Positions 10,641 through 23,060 of a stretch of 64,000 nt of DNA are shown here, piece by piece. Within the stretch, counting starts at the first letter, position 1; the number at the start of each line of letters is the position of its first letter. The position numbers and the translations under genes are program-made. This DNA is from Bicyclus anynana. Lineage: Eukaryota > Arthropoda > Insecta > Lepidoptera > Nymphalidae. The notes under the pieces are model-generated. The model did no database searches and had not been told where the DNA came from. It was given only the letters and a program-made list of their open reading frames with translations. The stretch lies in assembly GCF_947172395.1 (NCBI RefSeq), contig NC_069110.1, positions 1,674,001-1,738,000 on the forward strand. The letters run 5' to 3'.

Positions 10641-11102
10641 TTTTTTATTTGTTTAATTAATTTATTTTATAATGATATTGTTAGGCGGAATTTGGTGTTT
10701 ATTTCAATAAGATCTGACTGTAACCTGAATTCGCAATAAATACATTTTGATTGGTTGATTGAAACTATTCACCACCACCTCATGTAACCACTGCTTGACT
10801 ACTTTTTGTCGCTGGGATGTGTGTGAACTCTCCCTAACATTTCAACCGTCAATATAAATGTGCTGCCCTAACGCGCGGGCGGAGCGTAGCAGGGGTAAGT
10901 CAACATGGCTGCAAATTTGTTTACCAAGCAAATATTACACGTACGGCTCGGTAGTCACGTAAACACAAACATTCGGTCCAAATAATTAATTAATTTTTGT
11001 TATCTTTGGATTAGTACGAATATGCAAATTAAAAGATTACGGTTCCTTTCAGTTAGGATGCCTGATGTTTTTTAACTCACTAACTTCAAGGACTAGCTCA
11101 TT
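10641..11102. other. No recognisable feature
   Basis: Nothing recognised. Confidence 0.4.
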
Positions 11103-11410
11103 TTTAACCGACTTCTAAAAAAGGAGGAGGTTCTCATTTTTTTATATGTTTCCTGATTACTCGAAGACGCGTATACCGATTTGAATATTTTTTTTTTGTT
11201 TGAAAGGGTATTTTTCTGAGGTGGTCCCATTGTCACCATTTTAGGATCTGATGATGAAATCCTGGAGAAATCGAGGGGAACTTTTAAAAATCGTAGAGCG
11301 TTTTATATTTTTTCCATTAACCACTTTAATATTCTTACAAGGCATGAATTAATACATCATCGGGCTAGCACCGCCTTCAAACTGATCATCAGTTAGAACA
11401 TAATATGATA
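11103..11410 (+). repeat. MITE-P family copy
   Basis: Starts AACCGACTTCTAAAAAAGGA with GGAGGTTCTC and carries CACCGCCTTCAAACTGATCA near its end. Both blocks occur in reverse order on the other strand in the copy at 27761-27991. Confidence 0.55.
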
Positions 11411-11510
11411 TAAGAACTTAGAATGATGTTATTTTTCGCTTTTTAGTTAAGTAAGTATGTTTTATGTTTTTGATGTCGGTTGAATTTATTTTATTAAAAT
11501 TTTATGCACA

Positions 11511-11640
11511 GAGGATCAGCCTGGCTAACAACGTGGAAATGCAGCCAGTAATATTTGCCACAATTCCACGGGCACATAATTTGTAATAACTATTTGATTA
11601 AATTATCTTAATTTATTGCATTATTTCTCAATTATTGCTT
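11511..11640 (+). repeat. LINE C-terminal relic (QRGNAASIL type)
   Basis: AGGATCAGCCTGGCT...GGAAATGCAGCCAGTA matches 22918. It has a small deletion relative to the other copies and no intact frame. Confidence 0.5.
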
Positions 11641-13314
11641 ATTGTATTATTTTTTAATAAAATTCAAATAAAAACACAGCGCCTCATTTTTCGAAGTTAT
11701 GTCAATTTCAAATTTAACTCATTTGTCTGGAAGGTGACTGAAAACTTCTTAAGGAAAGTTCAATGCATGATATGACCAAAATAAAAGTGAAGAAAAACTA
11801 TTTCATTGATTGAAAGTACTCGTATTTTTGTTATTTTACCTATCTATTCATGTTATTCCCCTACACTATTGGCGGCATTTAACGAGGAATCTCAATTATT
11901 TCATACAACAACAGTGTAACTTACTTTACGCCAGATCAGGAGAATTTACTAAAAATCTGTCTCAATGCAGACCAAGTCGCGTGTGTATACTAGTCAGATA
12001 AGCTTTGAAAGACGTGGATATTATTTAAAGCGCCAGGTATTCTTGTTTGCTCTAACCGGTTGTCTACGAGTTGTCAGACATTATGTAGAGAATTTCAAAA
12101 GAACTATTAAAGTGGGTCAACTTGAAAATTGTGCCAATTTGTTATCATTGTGCCAATTTGTTATTAGTTGCATGTTTTAGTTATTTTGTAACAAGTATAA
12201 TGCAACAATTATTGAAATGAAAGTTTCGCAGCTCAAATTCGATCAACAAGTATTTTTAAAGTTAATAGATATTGTTTTAATATTAAGTGGTAGTACCTTA
12301 GCAGTACTTACGTACAGGGATGATACTTTTGACGTGTTTACTTGAAATGATAACAGCGTTGCTGTGTGCCGGTCTCAAACAGGCATTTGAGGCGTAAAGG
12401 CTTGTTCGGATTACTTCAGCAGTTTAGTCGAGTCAATCCATTTTACTCTATTTTAACGGGTGATTAGCGCCTCTCACCACGCGTCCACGCTCACTGGTTC
12501 ACTGGCTAAATAAGTCTGGGGAATTAGAATTAGTCGAGTTCATTAGTTGCTCCTAAAATTATAAAAAGACGAAGAAACAACTATGAAATTTGTTACAAAA
12601 TTTTTAGACCAAATAGTGCTTATGGAATGTTAAGTCCACAGAATACCGTAACAAACAAATTCAGCCATTTTGATTAGCTTGATCAGTTTATGTACTGTAG
12701 GTTGTTCATCTTACAAACCGTTTTTGGGCAGTAGCTAGTAGTTTAGTACGCTATTTGACTAAAACGCTAAAGTAGTCCAAACTAGGCTTAACAGATATAC
12801 CTTAGATTAACTACGCAGTACGAAGTGTCCTTCTCATGCTCAAGTGTATCACGTAGGACTTCTGCTTGTACCGTTTAAAATATTAAAGCTTTATGTTGAC
12901 CGTAATAATTGGAACCATCTGAATTTTACATAAATTGTCAGTTAATATAAACGTACAATTAAACAAATTACATATAAGACCACGATTTTTTTTTCATAAT
13001 TTTTTGTAAACTTATTACCATCTAAATAATGTTTACAACCCCTGCAAAGCAAGAAATATAAATTACCTTTACTCGTAAGTGTGTCGTGTTGATTTAAAAT
13101 AACCTTTCGAATAGACAGCGAACTGCGATTGCACTTTTGAATAAAGAATAGTTTCGTGACCGACGATGGTTCGGCGGGCTATAAGCTGAACGATTGAACT
13201 ATCATAAGTTATTCAACGCTGCACCGCGGCGGCGCCGCCAGCGCTGACGTACTTTTGTGAACATCTACATCTGACGTAACGCTGTTCGTGACCAGGCTGA
13301 CTCACAGCCCTAAT
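11641..13314. other. No recognisable gene; one CpG-rich patch
   Basis: Mostly AT-rich. At 13218-13250 there is a GC-rich patch (CACCGCGGCGGCGCCGCCAG) unlike its surroundings; I see no exon or promoter signature around it strong enough to call. Confidence 0.4.
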
Positions 13315-13550
13315 TTGGACGTAGAGTTTGAAAGGCTGATGGACGTTGGGTTAAGTAGAGTAGCGACCCCGCTACAGAAAGCGCAGTGTTGCGCTAGATG
13401 GATCTATGACAACAAAAGGGTTGGAAACTGCTCAAGGCAGTGGTGTTTGAAAGTCAACAAGCCTACGAGTCCAGCAGTGGACGTCCATCGGATGATTATT
13501 ATATACTATGATAATGATGTTGATTATGAGGATGTGTACGTAGAGACAAG
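13315..13550 (+). pseudogene. RTE-1 LINE, ORF 3' end relic
   Basis: GGCTGATGGACGTTGGGTTA, GAAAGCGCAGTGTTG, then GTCCAGCAGTGGACGTCCATCG and an ATGATGATGTTGAT tail. It preserves the uninterrupted AAAGCGCAGTGTT junction used to interpret the SINE-C insertion at 53944. Confidence 0.65.
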
Positions 13551-14469
13551 TAGTATCAAGCATGACCCCAAAATGGGCCATATGTTACGAACTAAGCTTA
13601 CTCTCGATGTTTGCTGAGGAAATATTCGTAGAAAACGAGTTAAAGTTGCCGTATGTTACACTTTTCCATCCAATACACAATAACACACAAACGCTGCCAA
13701 ATACAATGCTATATTTTTTTTGTTTGTAATAATAATAAGTTATTAGTGCACGTAATTATCACATAAAAACACATTTTATTTACCTATTGTTAAAAGAGGT
13801 AATCTTTTCTCTAGAATTCGTGCTATTTACTTATTACTTAATGTTATTTCATCCTCGGCTTTTCGTTCGCTACATCGACGGACTTTTTGAGCAAGTGAAA
13901 ATGCATCGCGTTGACGTAAAGTATGCTACGCCTCATGTGCGTCGAGTTGCCGACAACCACGCACTAATACGCAGTAATTTGATGCTTAAAGATTTCATTG
14001 TGTTCCTTTCTTTTTCAGGTAAGCACCATCATTACGTAAATATGCTACTCCTCTCGAAAGCAAACTAAACTGTGAGTTTTATGTATATTAACCTATTATC
14101 TCATCTCACACTGATCGCATGATATATCATCTCCGTACGTTCCTAGGTTTGATTTTGCATTAAAAAATTTTTACTGCAGCACCCTCTGGTAACTTGTCAC
14201 CGTAACATCTAAGAACGTACACCAATCAAACCTGAAGCTATCAGTGAAAACGGCATCAAAATCGGAGTAGTGGTTTTGTAAATAAGTAGCGACATTGATT
14301 TATACAAACATTCCTAAACTCATATACCCTCTCCGCTTTGTCGTGGGTATAAAAACATAATTATTATCTTTTGACTTACAAAGGCATGCCAATCAGTTTG
14401 TTGACTTAAATGTATACGTACAATGTACATCTGTTTATACAAATGCCTTATAAATTAATTTCTAACATG
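13551..14469. other. No recognisable feature
   Basis: Open frame of 93 codons at 13787-14068 has no recognisable domain. Confidence 0.4.
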
Positions 14470-15520
14470 TAGGATGCGTCCGTCTAACATGTACGAGCAA
14501 GCCGGATTCCGAAAAAGGCTTTAGTAACATAGACCACATCCGTACGCTGCGGCAGGTTATACTCAAGAATATAAAGAGTACTCCGTCACTTTGCTTAGCG
14601 TTTGTGGACTATGGGGAAGCCTTCGATTCGGTGGAAACTACGGTGCAGTGACCTTATTGCAGAGATGTCGAATTGACTACAGGTATATCCAAGCGTTGAA
14701 GTGTTTGTATGAAAACGCCACTATGTCAGTCCGTATTCAGGATCAGACTACGAGGCCAATCCAGTTGCAGCGAGTAGTGTGTCAGGGAGATGTGTACATC
14801 AATTAACTGCGATTCGCGGACGACGTAGTCATCATGGCAAAGACTCTGGATAATCTTAGTGCCATGCTCAATGACCTCAGAAGAGTTTCTCAACAGGTGC
14901 ACTCGAAATTGTAGACGAATACATTTACTCTGGAAATTTGGTCCTGGTCTAATTTGGAGAAAGAGACGAACCGCCGAATACTACTCGGCTGGGCCGCATT
15001 CGGGAAACTTTGCGATATCTGTTCGTCCGAAATTCCTCAGAGCCTGAAGACAAAAGTTTACGTCACGTGCGTGTTGCCAGTGATGACCTATGGTTCCGAG
15101 ACTTGGTCGCTAACTTCATGAGAAGGCTCAGAGTTACACAGCGATCTATGGCACGAACTATGCTAGGGTATCTCTGCGTGATCGAATCAGAAATGAGATC
15201 CGCAGAAGAACCAAAGTACTGACATAGCTCAATGTGTCTCGAAGCTAAAGTGGCAACAGGCGGGGCATATAGTTCGAAGAGCCGATGGACGTTGGGGTCC
15301 CAAGGTGCTGGAATAGCGACCCCGCACTAGAAAGCGTAGTGTTGGTTAACCCTCCACCAAATGGACTGACATCAAGCGTGTCGCAGGGATTCGTTGGAAG
15401 CAGGCAGCTCAGGATCGTGACATTTGAAGGTAACTACAAAAGGCCTATGACCTGCAATGGACGTCCATTGTCTGATATGAAGATTATGAGGATGTACGAT
15501 GGTGTAGACGTAGAAAATTT
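14470..15520 (+). pseudogene. RTE-1 LINE pseudogene with RT domain
   Basis: This is the longest RTE-1 relic in the window. Successive frames, broken by stops and frameshifts, read YEQAGFRKGFSNIDHIRTLR, FVDYGEAFDSV, then LRFADDVVIMA (FADD at 14813-14824). They continue with FGKLCDIC, YVTCVLPVMTYGSETWSL, RDRIRNEIRRRTKV and EEPMDVGVPRCWN. These are the reverse transcriptase core and C-terminus of an RTE-type LINE in the right order. The endonuclease part is missing (5' truncation) and segments are deleted around 14640-14800. It is non-functional. Confidence 0.8.
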
Positions 15521-17219
15521 ATGCAATGTTGGTGGCAATCATGCCCCATTCTGTATCGCTTGTTACGCATACATTGTAGAAATGCCATTCAATATAAGTC
15601 TAAATATAGAAGCAGTGGGTGAATATGCATTTGGGCATCGAAATTAACAATATGAATGTGAAACTAAAGGTCTCTAATTGCTTGTTTGGTATAACAATAC
15701 TAGCTTGTTACTATTTGTGGATTTAGTTCGTATTGTAGGCTTCATTAGGGGTTCGTATATCCGAGCTGCCTACACAAGTGGACAATTATTGTGTGGAATT
15801 GTGTATTATTGAGCATATTGATATTATTTGGAGAGTTGTCGTATCGGAATTAGGTTAGCCCGCATCTGTCTTAATTATTCATTGAATACTTAGCTCTTGG
15901 AGTGCGATCGTATGCCTAATTATGTTATTATCATAGTTGACTAGGGACATACACGACTTCGTTCGCCCTTTGCATTATTGCTTTTCTAATGAGACCCGTC
16001 TAAGACACATCGTTTGAATGGTCAAAGTCTATAACGGACATAGCAGAGATATTTCTTTTGTGTTTTAATATATTTACTAGCTGCGCCCCGCAGTGTAAAC
16101 TGTTAAAAATGAGTATGTATTTTTTTTGAAATTCAAAGTAGCCTATGTTTTAATCCAGATTATATTCTATCTCAATTCCAAATTTTAGCTAATTCAACAA
16201 TTAATACCTAAATATTGTATTGAATGTCGAATTGTGGGTTAAATGTCGGCGAGTGAGTTATTTGATCAGTTAGCAAAATCTACGATAATTATTGCGATAA
16301 TATTAGAATCAGGTTTTCATGTAATTGGTATTTATTTATTTACTGTTTAAATAAATAACACTGTAAAAAGTTAACAACGTGACTCTCGTCCACGCGCCAT
16401 TTTGTCCAAAATGGCGCTTAGCCGGTACGCTTGACTGGTACAGGGGTACCCTGCTCCCACTGTAGTTTGCTAATTGACGGATAGTCGTCTTCCATTTGTT
16501 AAGCATAATGAAATAGTGATAGAGATGTAGAAGTTAAGTAGTGAGTCAGTGAATATAGTGAGTGAGTGGGTTATCGATGTAAAAGAGCCCCTTAACCCAA
16601 CTGAAATCGGTTGCAAGTCCGAGATCCGCTGGTAGCTGACTCTTTGCCATACACTAGTTAATCCTGGTTTACATCTGATAGTATCAGCGCTGTACTTGAT
16701 CAATATTGTAATTAGAGGGTAGAATTGTATTAGCAAGTTAAGCGCTCGTTCCGGTAATGATCGATAGTGTTACTTTGTGTATCTGCTATCCTTGACACGT
16801 AAAGCTTAGAACCTGCTCTGAGGCTACGGCTTCTCCGTTATCAAAAGTTAAACTTAGTCATCCCCCGTTATCAGAAGTACAATTTAGTCAATGCCCCGTT
16901 ATATACATAAATTTATAATGTAAGTAAACACAGAATTGTGCATGTGTATGCTCAATAGAAAAGTTAAATTCGGATTACTTTTTGCAGTCATTTTGTAGAC
17001 ACGTGACATAGTAGAAAATCCTTGTGTCGGCTGTTTTTATAGGCTGTTAACGAATTATGATAGAAGAAGTGACAGTGACATAAATATAGTGATAGAAAAA
17101 AATACTAGTTGTACATTATAATAATCGTAATGTACGGTTTTATAAAAGAACAACAGTTGAGTTTTAGCGGATGCCTGTCTTCTCAGCAGAACCTGTCTTC
17201 CGAATCAGTGATAGAGTCT
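15521..17219. other. No recognisable gene; one short inverted repeat
   Basis: A perfect 10-bp inverted repeat, GCGCCATTTT / AAAATGGCGC, with a 4-base loop lies at 16394-16417. The rest is AT-rich with no gene signal that I can support. Confidence 0.4.
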
Positions 17220-17290
17220 TAACAAATAGTCAAACTTGAAGTTTCAAAAGTGCTTGTAAACTAAGCCTACTCGAAATAAATCGTATGAAA
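17220..17290 (+). repeat. Family Z fragment
   Basis: CAAACTTGAAGTTTCAAAAG then TGCTTGTAAACTAAGCCTAC and GAAATAAAT, matching the end of the copy at 1463-1720. Similar short pieces lie at 52970 and 56210. Confidence 0.5.
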
Positions 17291-17625
17291 CTGATAAATA
17301 TAATACGTTATCATAATATAATATCATGATGCCAACGAAATACTACGTCGGCTCGTGAGGCTTGGTAGTGTATGGATTTAGGCTGAACGCCCGCCCGCCT
17401 TACAGATAACATACAAACTGGGGGACCTGGCCTCCCTTCCTGGAACTCCGCCAGACGTGGACTTATGTACTTGTTATGTACATGACTACCTTGTTGCTCA
17501 GTGGTCCACATACTCTTCACACTAACGCCTGTTATCGCTTAATCATCGTTATCACACTATTTTAATAGCATACTAGGCCTTTCTGCTTAAGCAGTTACGA
17601 ATGTTAGGTTAACTTAATATATTAA

Positions 17626-17790
17626 ACTAGCTGACGTCGCGCGGTTTCACCTGCGTGGTTCCCGTTTCCGTAGGAATACAGGGATAATATATAGCCTATA
17701 GCTATCCTTTATAAATGGGCTATCTAACACTAAAATATTTTTTTTAAATCGGACCAGTAATTCCTGAGATTAGTGCGTAAAGGCGCCTAT
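17626..17790 (-). mobile_element. Helitron copy
   Basis: A|CTAGCTGACGTCGCGCGGTT, GGGATAATATATAGCCTATA, and AATCGGACCAGTAATTCCTG. This is the subfamily also seen in the 5' half of 19988-20297. A second truncated start (CTAGCCGACGCCCTGCGGTT) follows at 17831-17875. Confidence 0.6.
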
Positions 17791-17957
17791 GGTAAGTAAT
17801 ATTACAACACTCTTTTTCCATGTTCTTTACTAGCCGACGCCCTGCGGTTTTACCTATAATACCTATAATATCAGAAAAGATTATATCTCATTTCGCTTAT
17901 TTATTTTCTTTATTTGACTGGGGTAGAATTCGATATGGGTTGCGTTGCAGTTGCGTT

Positions 17958-18001
17958 GTATTTAATATAATATAATATAATATATAATAAATATAATATT
18001 A
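17958..18001. repeat. AT-rich short tandem repeat
   Basis: Imperfect (TAATA)n run. Confidence 0.8.
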
Positions 18002-18829
18002 TGGTTCCTGTAGGCAACTGAAAGGCTTATTATATTATTGCCGACGCGTTTTGGCAACGGTTCAATGGGGTAGGGGCGACGTCTAGACCTGAAGTATACT
18101 TCGTGCTGGAAATCCTGTTTGATACCATATTGATCGTTGATTTTTCTAGATAAATACGTGAAACTATTACCTATAATTAAATTGTCGATACAATATACAC
18201 TAAGAATTCCATATAAGGTTAAAATTGTTACTCTTTGATGGCAAAAATTGTTTTGAAAATAATGAAAAAATTGTACATTAATATACCTAACTGTGTTTTG
18301 ATGCTTATAATTATTTACGCGATACTAACAAACATTTTTTTTTTAAAATTTGATCGGTATGTTCTGTCGGGACTAATCTTAGCTATGGCTGATTTTTTAC
18401 ATTTGTTCAGCCAACAAATCCATATTAATAATTAATTAAAAACACTTATTATGAATTAACACTTATTATGAATTTAAATTTATAAAATACTTGTAAGAAG
18501 TAAAGCTGAATCGCGACATATGGACAAAGTCGCGCGTTTATAAATAAATTAAATAGAATTGAAGTGTCTGTGATTTCAAATTAGCCGTGCTTTATTTACA
18601 TGTTACCAAAAAAACCGAGGTTTTTTTTAAATTTTTGTTAGGGTCTGTATCCGGGCTAATGGGAACAACTGTAAATATAATGAGATTCAAGAATTTTTGA
18701 AAAGTAGGTAATTTAATGGTACGCCCACCGTCCCACGAGACTCACGTTTAACCCTCGGCTCCAGTTATTGTCGTCTAGTCATACATCGAACCACCAACCC
18801 GCTGTGGAATAGTTTTGTGGGTCTTACAT
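18002..18829. other. No recognisable feature
   Basis: AT-rich; a 66-codon frame at 18235-18435 has a hydrophobic stretch but nothing recognisable. Confidence 0.4.
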
Positions 18830-18967
18830 TGGAATTCATAGACGTTGCAAAGGCACGCCCAGAGAACTCTTCACCCGCTGAGTGTCGAATTCTCATACGT
18901 GTTTAAATACGACACTCAGCCGATAAATGATCCCCTGGGGGCGCCCCCACAATGTCTATGAATTCCA
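18830..18967. repeat. Long imperfect hairpin (58-bp arms)
   Basis: Arms 18830-18887 and 18910-18967 align end to end without gaps at 43 of 58 positions, with a 22-base loop. The outer 14 (TGGAATTCATAGAC) and inner 10 (CTGAGTGTCG) positions match exactly, and many inner mismatches are transitions. It may be a decayed foldback element or a structured transcript. Confidence 0.6.
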
Positions 18968-19511
18968 CCATATAAGCCTCTTATCGGGATGCCTAGTTTC
19001 GTGGATGACGTTTGTAGGTTGATAACAATGAAGTAGGATAGAATGGTATGCGTTAGGAAGCTAGCAGCACGGCCTTGCGTGTACAACGCAAAACTGAGCG
19101 TAATTTGTTTTGTATATGTGTTCGGCTGTACCAAGCTGTGCCAGTGTCTACTGAGAGATGTAAAAATGTAACCAAGAAAACCACATTTACATAAACGGTC
19201 GAGACAACTGCCTTTGTAATGAACAAAATGCTTTACTATTGATCTAAGAGCCTGCGTTAGCTAGACCTTCGTTTTCGTTTTATTCAATGACAAGCTAGCC
19301 CTTAAATACTTCACCCTCACTCATACCTATACATCTGGCGTACTTTACAACTATATAATCCCCGTTGCGTGACGTATTTTCCTATAGGACAATGGCCTGG
19401 CAAACTTTTAGTTTTATAAAGTTACTAGAGGACGCCCGTTCGCTTGAAATTCTAGTTTTCAATAATTCCACGGGAACTATTTTTCCAGCATAAAAAGCGT
19501 AGCTTATTTCG
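18968..19511. other. No recognisable feature
   Basis: Nothing recognised. Confidence 0.4.
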
Positions 19512-19677
19512 TCGTCATCAACCTATATTCGGCTCACTGCTGAGCTCGAGTCTCCTCTCATAATGAAGGCCAATAGTCCACCACGCTGGCCTAATGTGGA
19601 TTGGCAGACTTCACACACGCAGATAATTAAGAAAGTTCTCTGGTGTACAGGTCTCCTCACTATGTTTTCCTTCACCT
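19512..19677 (-). mobile_element. SINE-B copy, head truncated
   Basis: CGTCATCAACCTATATTCGG through TCTCCTCACTATGTTTTCCT; the tRNA-like head is missing. Confidence 0.7.
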
Positions 19678-19987
19678 TAAGCTTATGCTTAATACAGGGT
19701 AAAATCTATTTTCAGTCCAAATCTCAGCGAAATCGGTTTAATAACTGCGGCGTAAAGGATTAACAAACAGACACACTTAAAATATTAATGTGATGAAGGT
19801 CTTGCTATTACAGACTCTTGTTCTATAAGGTCGCGTGATTAACGTTGAAGTACAGTTCTTCAGCCCGTCTTAGCCCTTATCCTATTATTATACGAGTATA
19901 TTTGAAATTCTGTGTTTATATAAAATTCACAAACACAGTTGTGAATTTATTAAATATTTATATTTATTAGTAAACATAATATTATAA

Positions 19988-20297
19988 TCTATACTAATAT
20001 TATAAACCGAAGAGTTTGTTTGTTTGATTGAACGCGCTAATCTCAGGAACTACTGGTCCGATTTGAAAAAATTTTTCAGTGTAAGATAGCCCATTTATCC
20101 AGGAAGGCTATAGGCTATATATTATCCTCGTATTCCTACGAGAACGCATCTCGATAAAACGAAAACCGCTTGACTTACAAAGCTACTTTGGCAGGGGGTA
20201 GTTTATGGTTAATAGACTAGAATAGCTATGGAAGGAGTTTGTGACAGGGCCGGATTAAGGCAGTTTTAGAACGGACGAAATCGCGGGTGTCCGTTAG
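19988..20297 (+). mobile_element. Helitron, mosaic copy
   Basis: A|TCTATACTAATATTATAAAC at the 5' end, then ATCTCAGGAACTACTGGTCC and GGCTATAGGCTATATATTAT. The 3' half (CTTGACTTACAAAG..TTTGGCAGGG, GCGGGTGTCCGTTAG) is like the 7576/51847 subfamily instead. It looks like a mosaic of two subfamilies. Confidence 0.6.
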
Positions 20298-20576
20298 GTA
20301 TGAATAAGAACATACTGCCCAAAGTTTGTGTTGTGATATTTATGTCGAATCAGACAAAACTATAAAAGGCACCTGGTGTTTTTTTTCCTTCCAAGTTATC
20401 TTATAAACTTTAGTGCGTCCGGTATCAAATATGTCCCCTGAATATATAACGACAACATTACCACTTGATTTTAAATATTTATCTGTTCTACAAAAATTGG
20501 CTCTGAGGTTTGGTTTGCTTCTAAAATGCTAGCTTGCTTACGGACGAAGTCGCAGGCATCCACTGATTTTACCGGG

Positions 20577-20830
20577 TGATAGACGTTTACTGCTGGATAT
20601 AGACCTCCTGTATCGAACCAGCCAGCATCCAGCGGCTCCTTGCAACCGGCTTGATGTCAGCTGTCCACCTAATGTAGGGTTGACCAACACTCATTACCAT
20701 TTCAACTTAGCGACTCGTTGAGCTTTGTCGGTGATTTTGATACTTCTACGGATTACCACATTTCTGATTCGAGTAAACTCCGAGAATATCTCGCACCATC
20801 GCTGCTGGGTGACTCTGACCTATAAGCTCT
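20577..20830 (-). pseudogene. RTE-1 LINE, ORF 3' end relic
   Basis: TGATAGACGTTTACTGCTGG, CAGCATCCAGCGGCTCC, CGGCTTGATGTCAGCTGTCC and GCGACTCGTTGAGCTTTGTC match the complement of the RTE-1 C-terminal coding block. Divergent and frame-broken. Confidence 0.65.
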
Positions 20831-21534
20831 ATATCTAGATATAGGTTTTGTAATCGGTGTTGGCGCCTGGCATGGAGTCATTAAGATATCACAATGTTAA
20901 GAGCGTACTCGTCTGATACCTGTCTATAGGAAACGACGGTACTTGTGTGAATATGATTGATAAATTGTAAAGTGCAGATGCTTGTGACTTCGTTGATAAG
21001 GGACTGTCTTGAGATTGATGCTACAACATATGGATGCCAATGTTCGCGTCTGTTCTGTGGTAGAATGGAGACGGAGGAATTTGACTGAGACTAGAGAACA
21101 CTCTTAATAGACATCTGACAAGAAACCCCACGTCACTGCCAAAGATTTTGAGATTTCGTTCGTGCCACCCTAATCTAAATACGACAGTTGTACTGAGGAT
21201 TGAACCTAGGAACTATCATAGATATGTCAGTGAATTTTATCGATGAGAAACTAAAACTTAAAATATGTTTGTTAAAAGAAAAAGGGAAACTTCTTTTATG
21301 GTAGATACGAGAATATCTAATAGGATCGTTGAAAAAATATAACTTTTTACATAAAGAAGCTTCTTGTTATCCCTAAGTCCTTGCTCAGCTAAAAGCTACC
21401 TCTCTTGGGATGCGGTAAAGCTAGTAAATTGACGTTTGGATGGTTTACAGAATATAATATAAGGAAGCGCTGTATACCCGTAGTGAACAACAATTATTCG
21501 TATTTATCTAGGTACATATATAAATATAAAAGCG
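20831..21534. other. Unassigned, possibly old repeat
   Basis: The minus strand has an even, less AT-rich composition (20990-21180) that resembles repeat DNA, but I cannot assign it or translate a domain. Confidence 0.3.
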
Positions 21535-21640
21535 ATAGGTCACCAGCGTACTACGTTTACGGTTTGTAGACGTCCGCTAAGAACAGATGTTGCGACAGGG
21601 CCGGATTAAGGAAGTCTAAGCACCGCACTCGCATCGCTCT
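21535..21640 (+). repeat. Helitron 3'-half fragment
   Basis: GTAGACGTCCGCTAAGAACA and GGGCCGGATTAAGGAAGTCT match interior blocks of 19988-20297 and 51847-52006. No clean ends. Confidence 0.45.
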
Positions 21641-22917
21641 CGCACTGGCGCCCCAATTTTTTGACGTCATATTCTAAGCACCGTTTACACAGCATTATCG
21701 AGCATGGTACATACCTTTTTGAATCGTCTTGAATTTAGCTAGAATGCCTGACCACTTTTATGTCAGAAATTATTTCCGTTAACATGCTAAACTACTAGTT
21801 CAAACTCAATGTTTGAAATATGCCGTGACCATACAATGCCTGCTTTGGGTGCTCAAAATGCAGGCTTCTGGTTTATCCACAAAATGGCTTGAATTACTTC
21901 GAGAAAAGTATAGTACGGCCGTGCCGCTTTTTTATTGTTCGACTTGCAGGGGCACTGTCGTGCCCCCAGATTTCAACGCGGCGGCTTGCTCCCGGACATC
22001 GATCGCGCGACCGATCACGTCGCGAAACGTGGACAGAATCTTGGTTATGCTTTTTGCGTATATACTAATAGACTAAGAGACAGCGACAACCAGACCTTCG
22101 TCATTTTACAAAGTTTTTCAGCCTATGTAGACCTTAGCGTACCTGTACGGTAGCCAATCATTTTATTTTGGGAGGTAGCAAATTTCTAGGGTCTGGAACT
22201 TCAGCCGTCATAATGTACAAAAGGGTCTACCCGGCAATTTACTTATTATATCTAAAAAAATCTTGATAATTCTACTTTTTATAATGAAAATTTATCAAAA
22301 AAAAAGTTTGCTACAACGTTTTACGACATTTCTAATTCATATTTAATTTGTTCACAACATAAGTTTCCCATATAAGTTGAACATACAACCTGAGTTTTAC
22401 GATATTTTTCGTAGACTTTTGGTTTGTTTGTTCGTTTTCTTGTTGGTAACACAACCAGATTATTATTATATATCATATTATCATCTCCATATACTTTCAT
22501 ACGGGGGTATACCTGGGTTCCCTGGGTCGACGTTGTATGGGCCGGTGGGCATTTCCCTTTGAGTCCTTAAATTGGTTTTAGATTTTTATTAACGGTTGCA
22601 CAATCATGCACAACATATTGTCTCCTTAAGTGTTCGAGATGCACCACTTTACACAGACACGCTAACTTGGCAGAGGTTATTCACCCCGCACTCCCGGCTG
22701 GAAAATTATCTATGCATTGTATCGAAAATTCCTAAAATACTTATCTATACTTATGGGAATCGTGGGGAGCTTTTGGTGATAAAATAACACAAAAACACAC
22801 ATAGACTGAGTTGATCGTGAGCTCTTCTTGGAACTAGGACTTAACTTCACCATTATATTATAACATAACCTGATGTTTCATAAATGATAGTGAATTAACT
22901 TGAAATTATAACTTGAT
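21641..22917. other. No supported gene
   Basis: Overlapping frames at 21813-22153 include KWLELLREKYSTAVPLFYC, vaguely like an RT segment, but no catalytic motif follows. The remainder is AT-rich. Confidence 0.3.
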
Positions 22918-23060
22918 CAAAAGGATCAGCCTGGCTGTCCAGCGCGGAAATGCGGCCAGTATTCTTGCCACCATTCCTCGTGGGACTGATTTGTATAGAT
23001 AAGAGGGTAAGTTAGCTTAAGTTCCTTATTGTATTCTTTCTCAATGAGAAAAAAAACTTT
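22918..23060 (+). pseudogene. LINE C-terminal relic (QRGNAASIL type), best copy
   Basis: From 22922 the frame reads RISLAVQRGNAASILATIP, then RGTDLYR and a stop. A conserved non-coding piece ending in GTATTCTTTC...A-run follows, as expected for an ORF end plus a short 3' UTR. The clade is not recognised. Confidence 0.55.

Noticed and set aside
21813..22153. Reverse transcriptase fragment (KWLELLREKYST)
   Set aside because: Only a vague likeness; no YADD/FADD or other conserved block follows in any frame.
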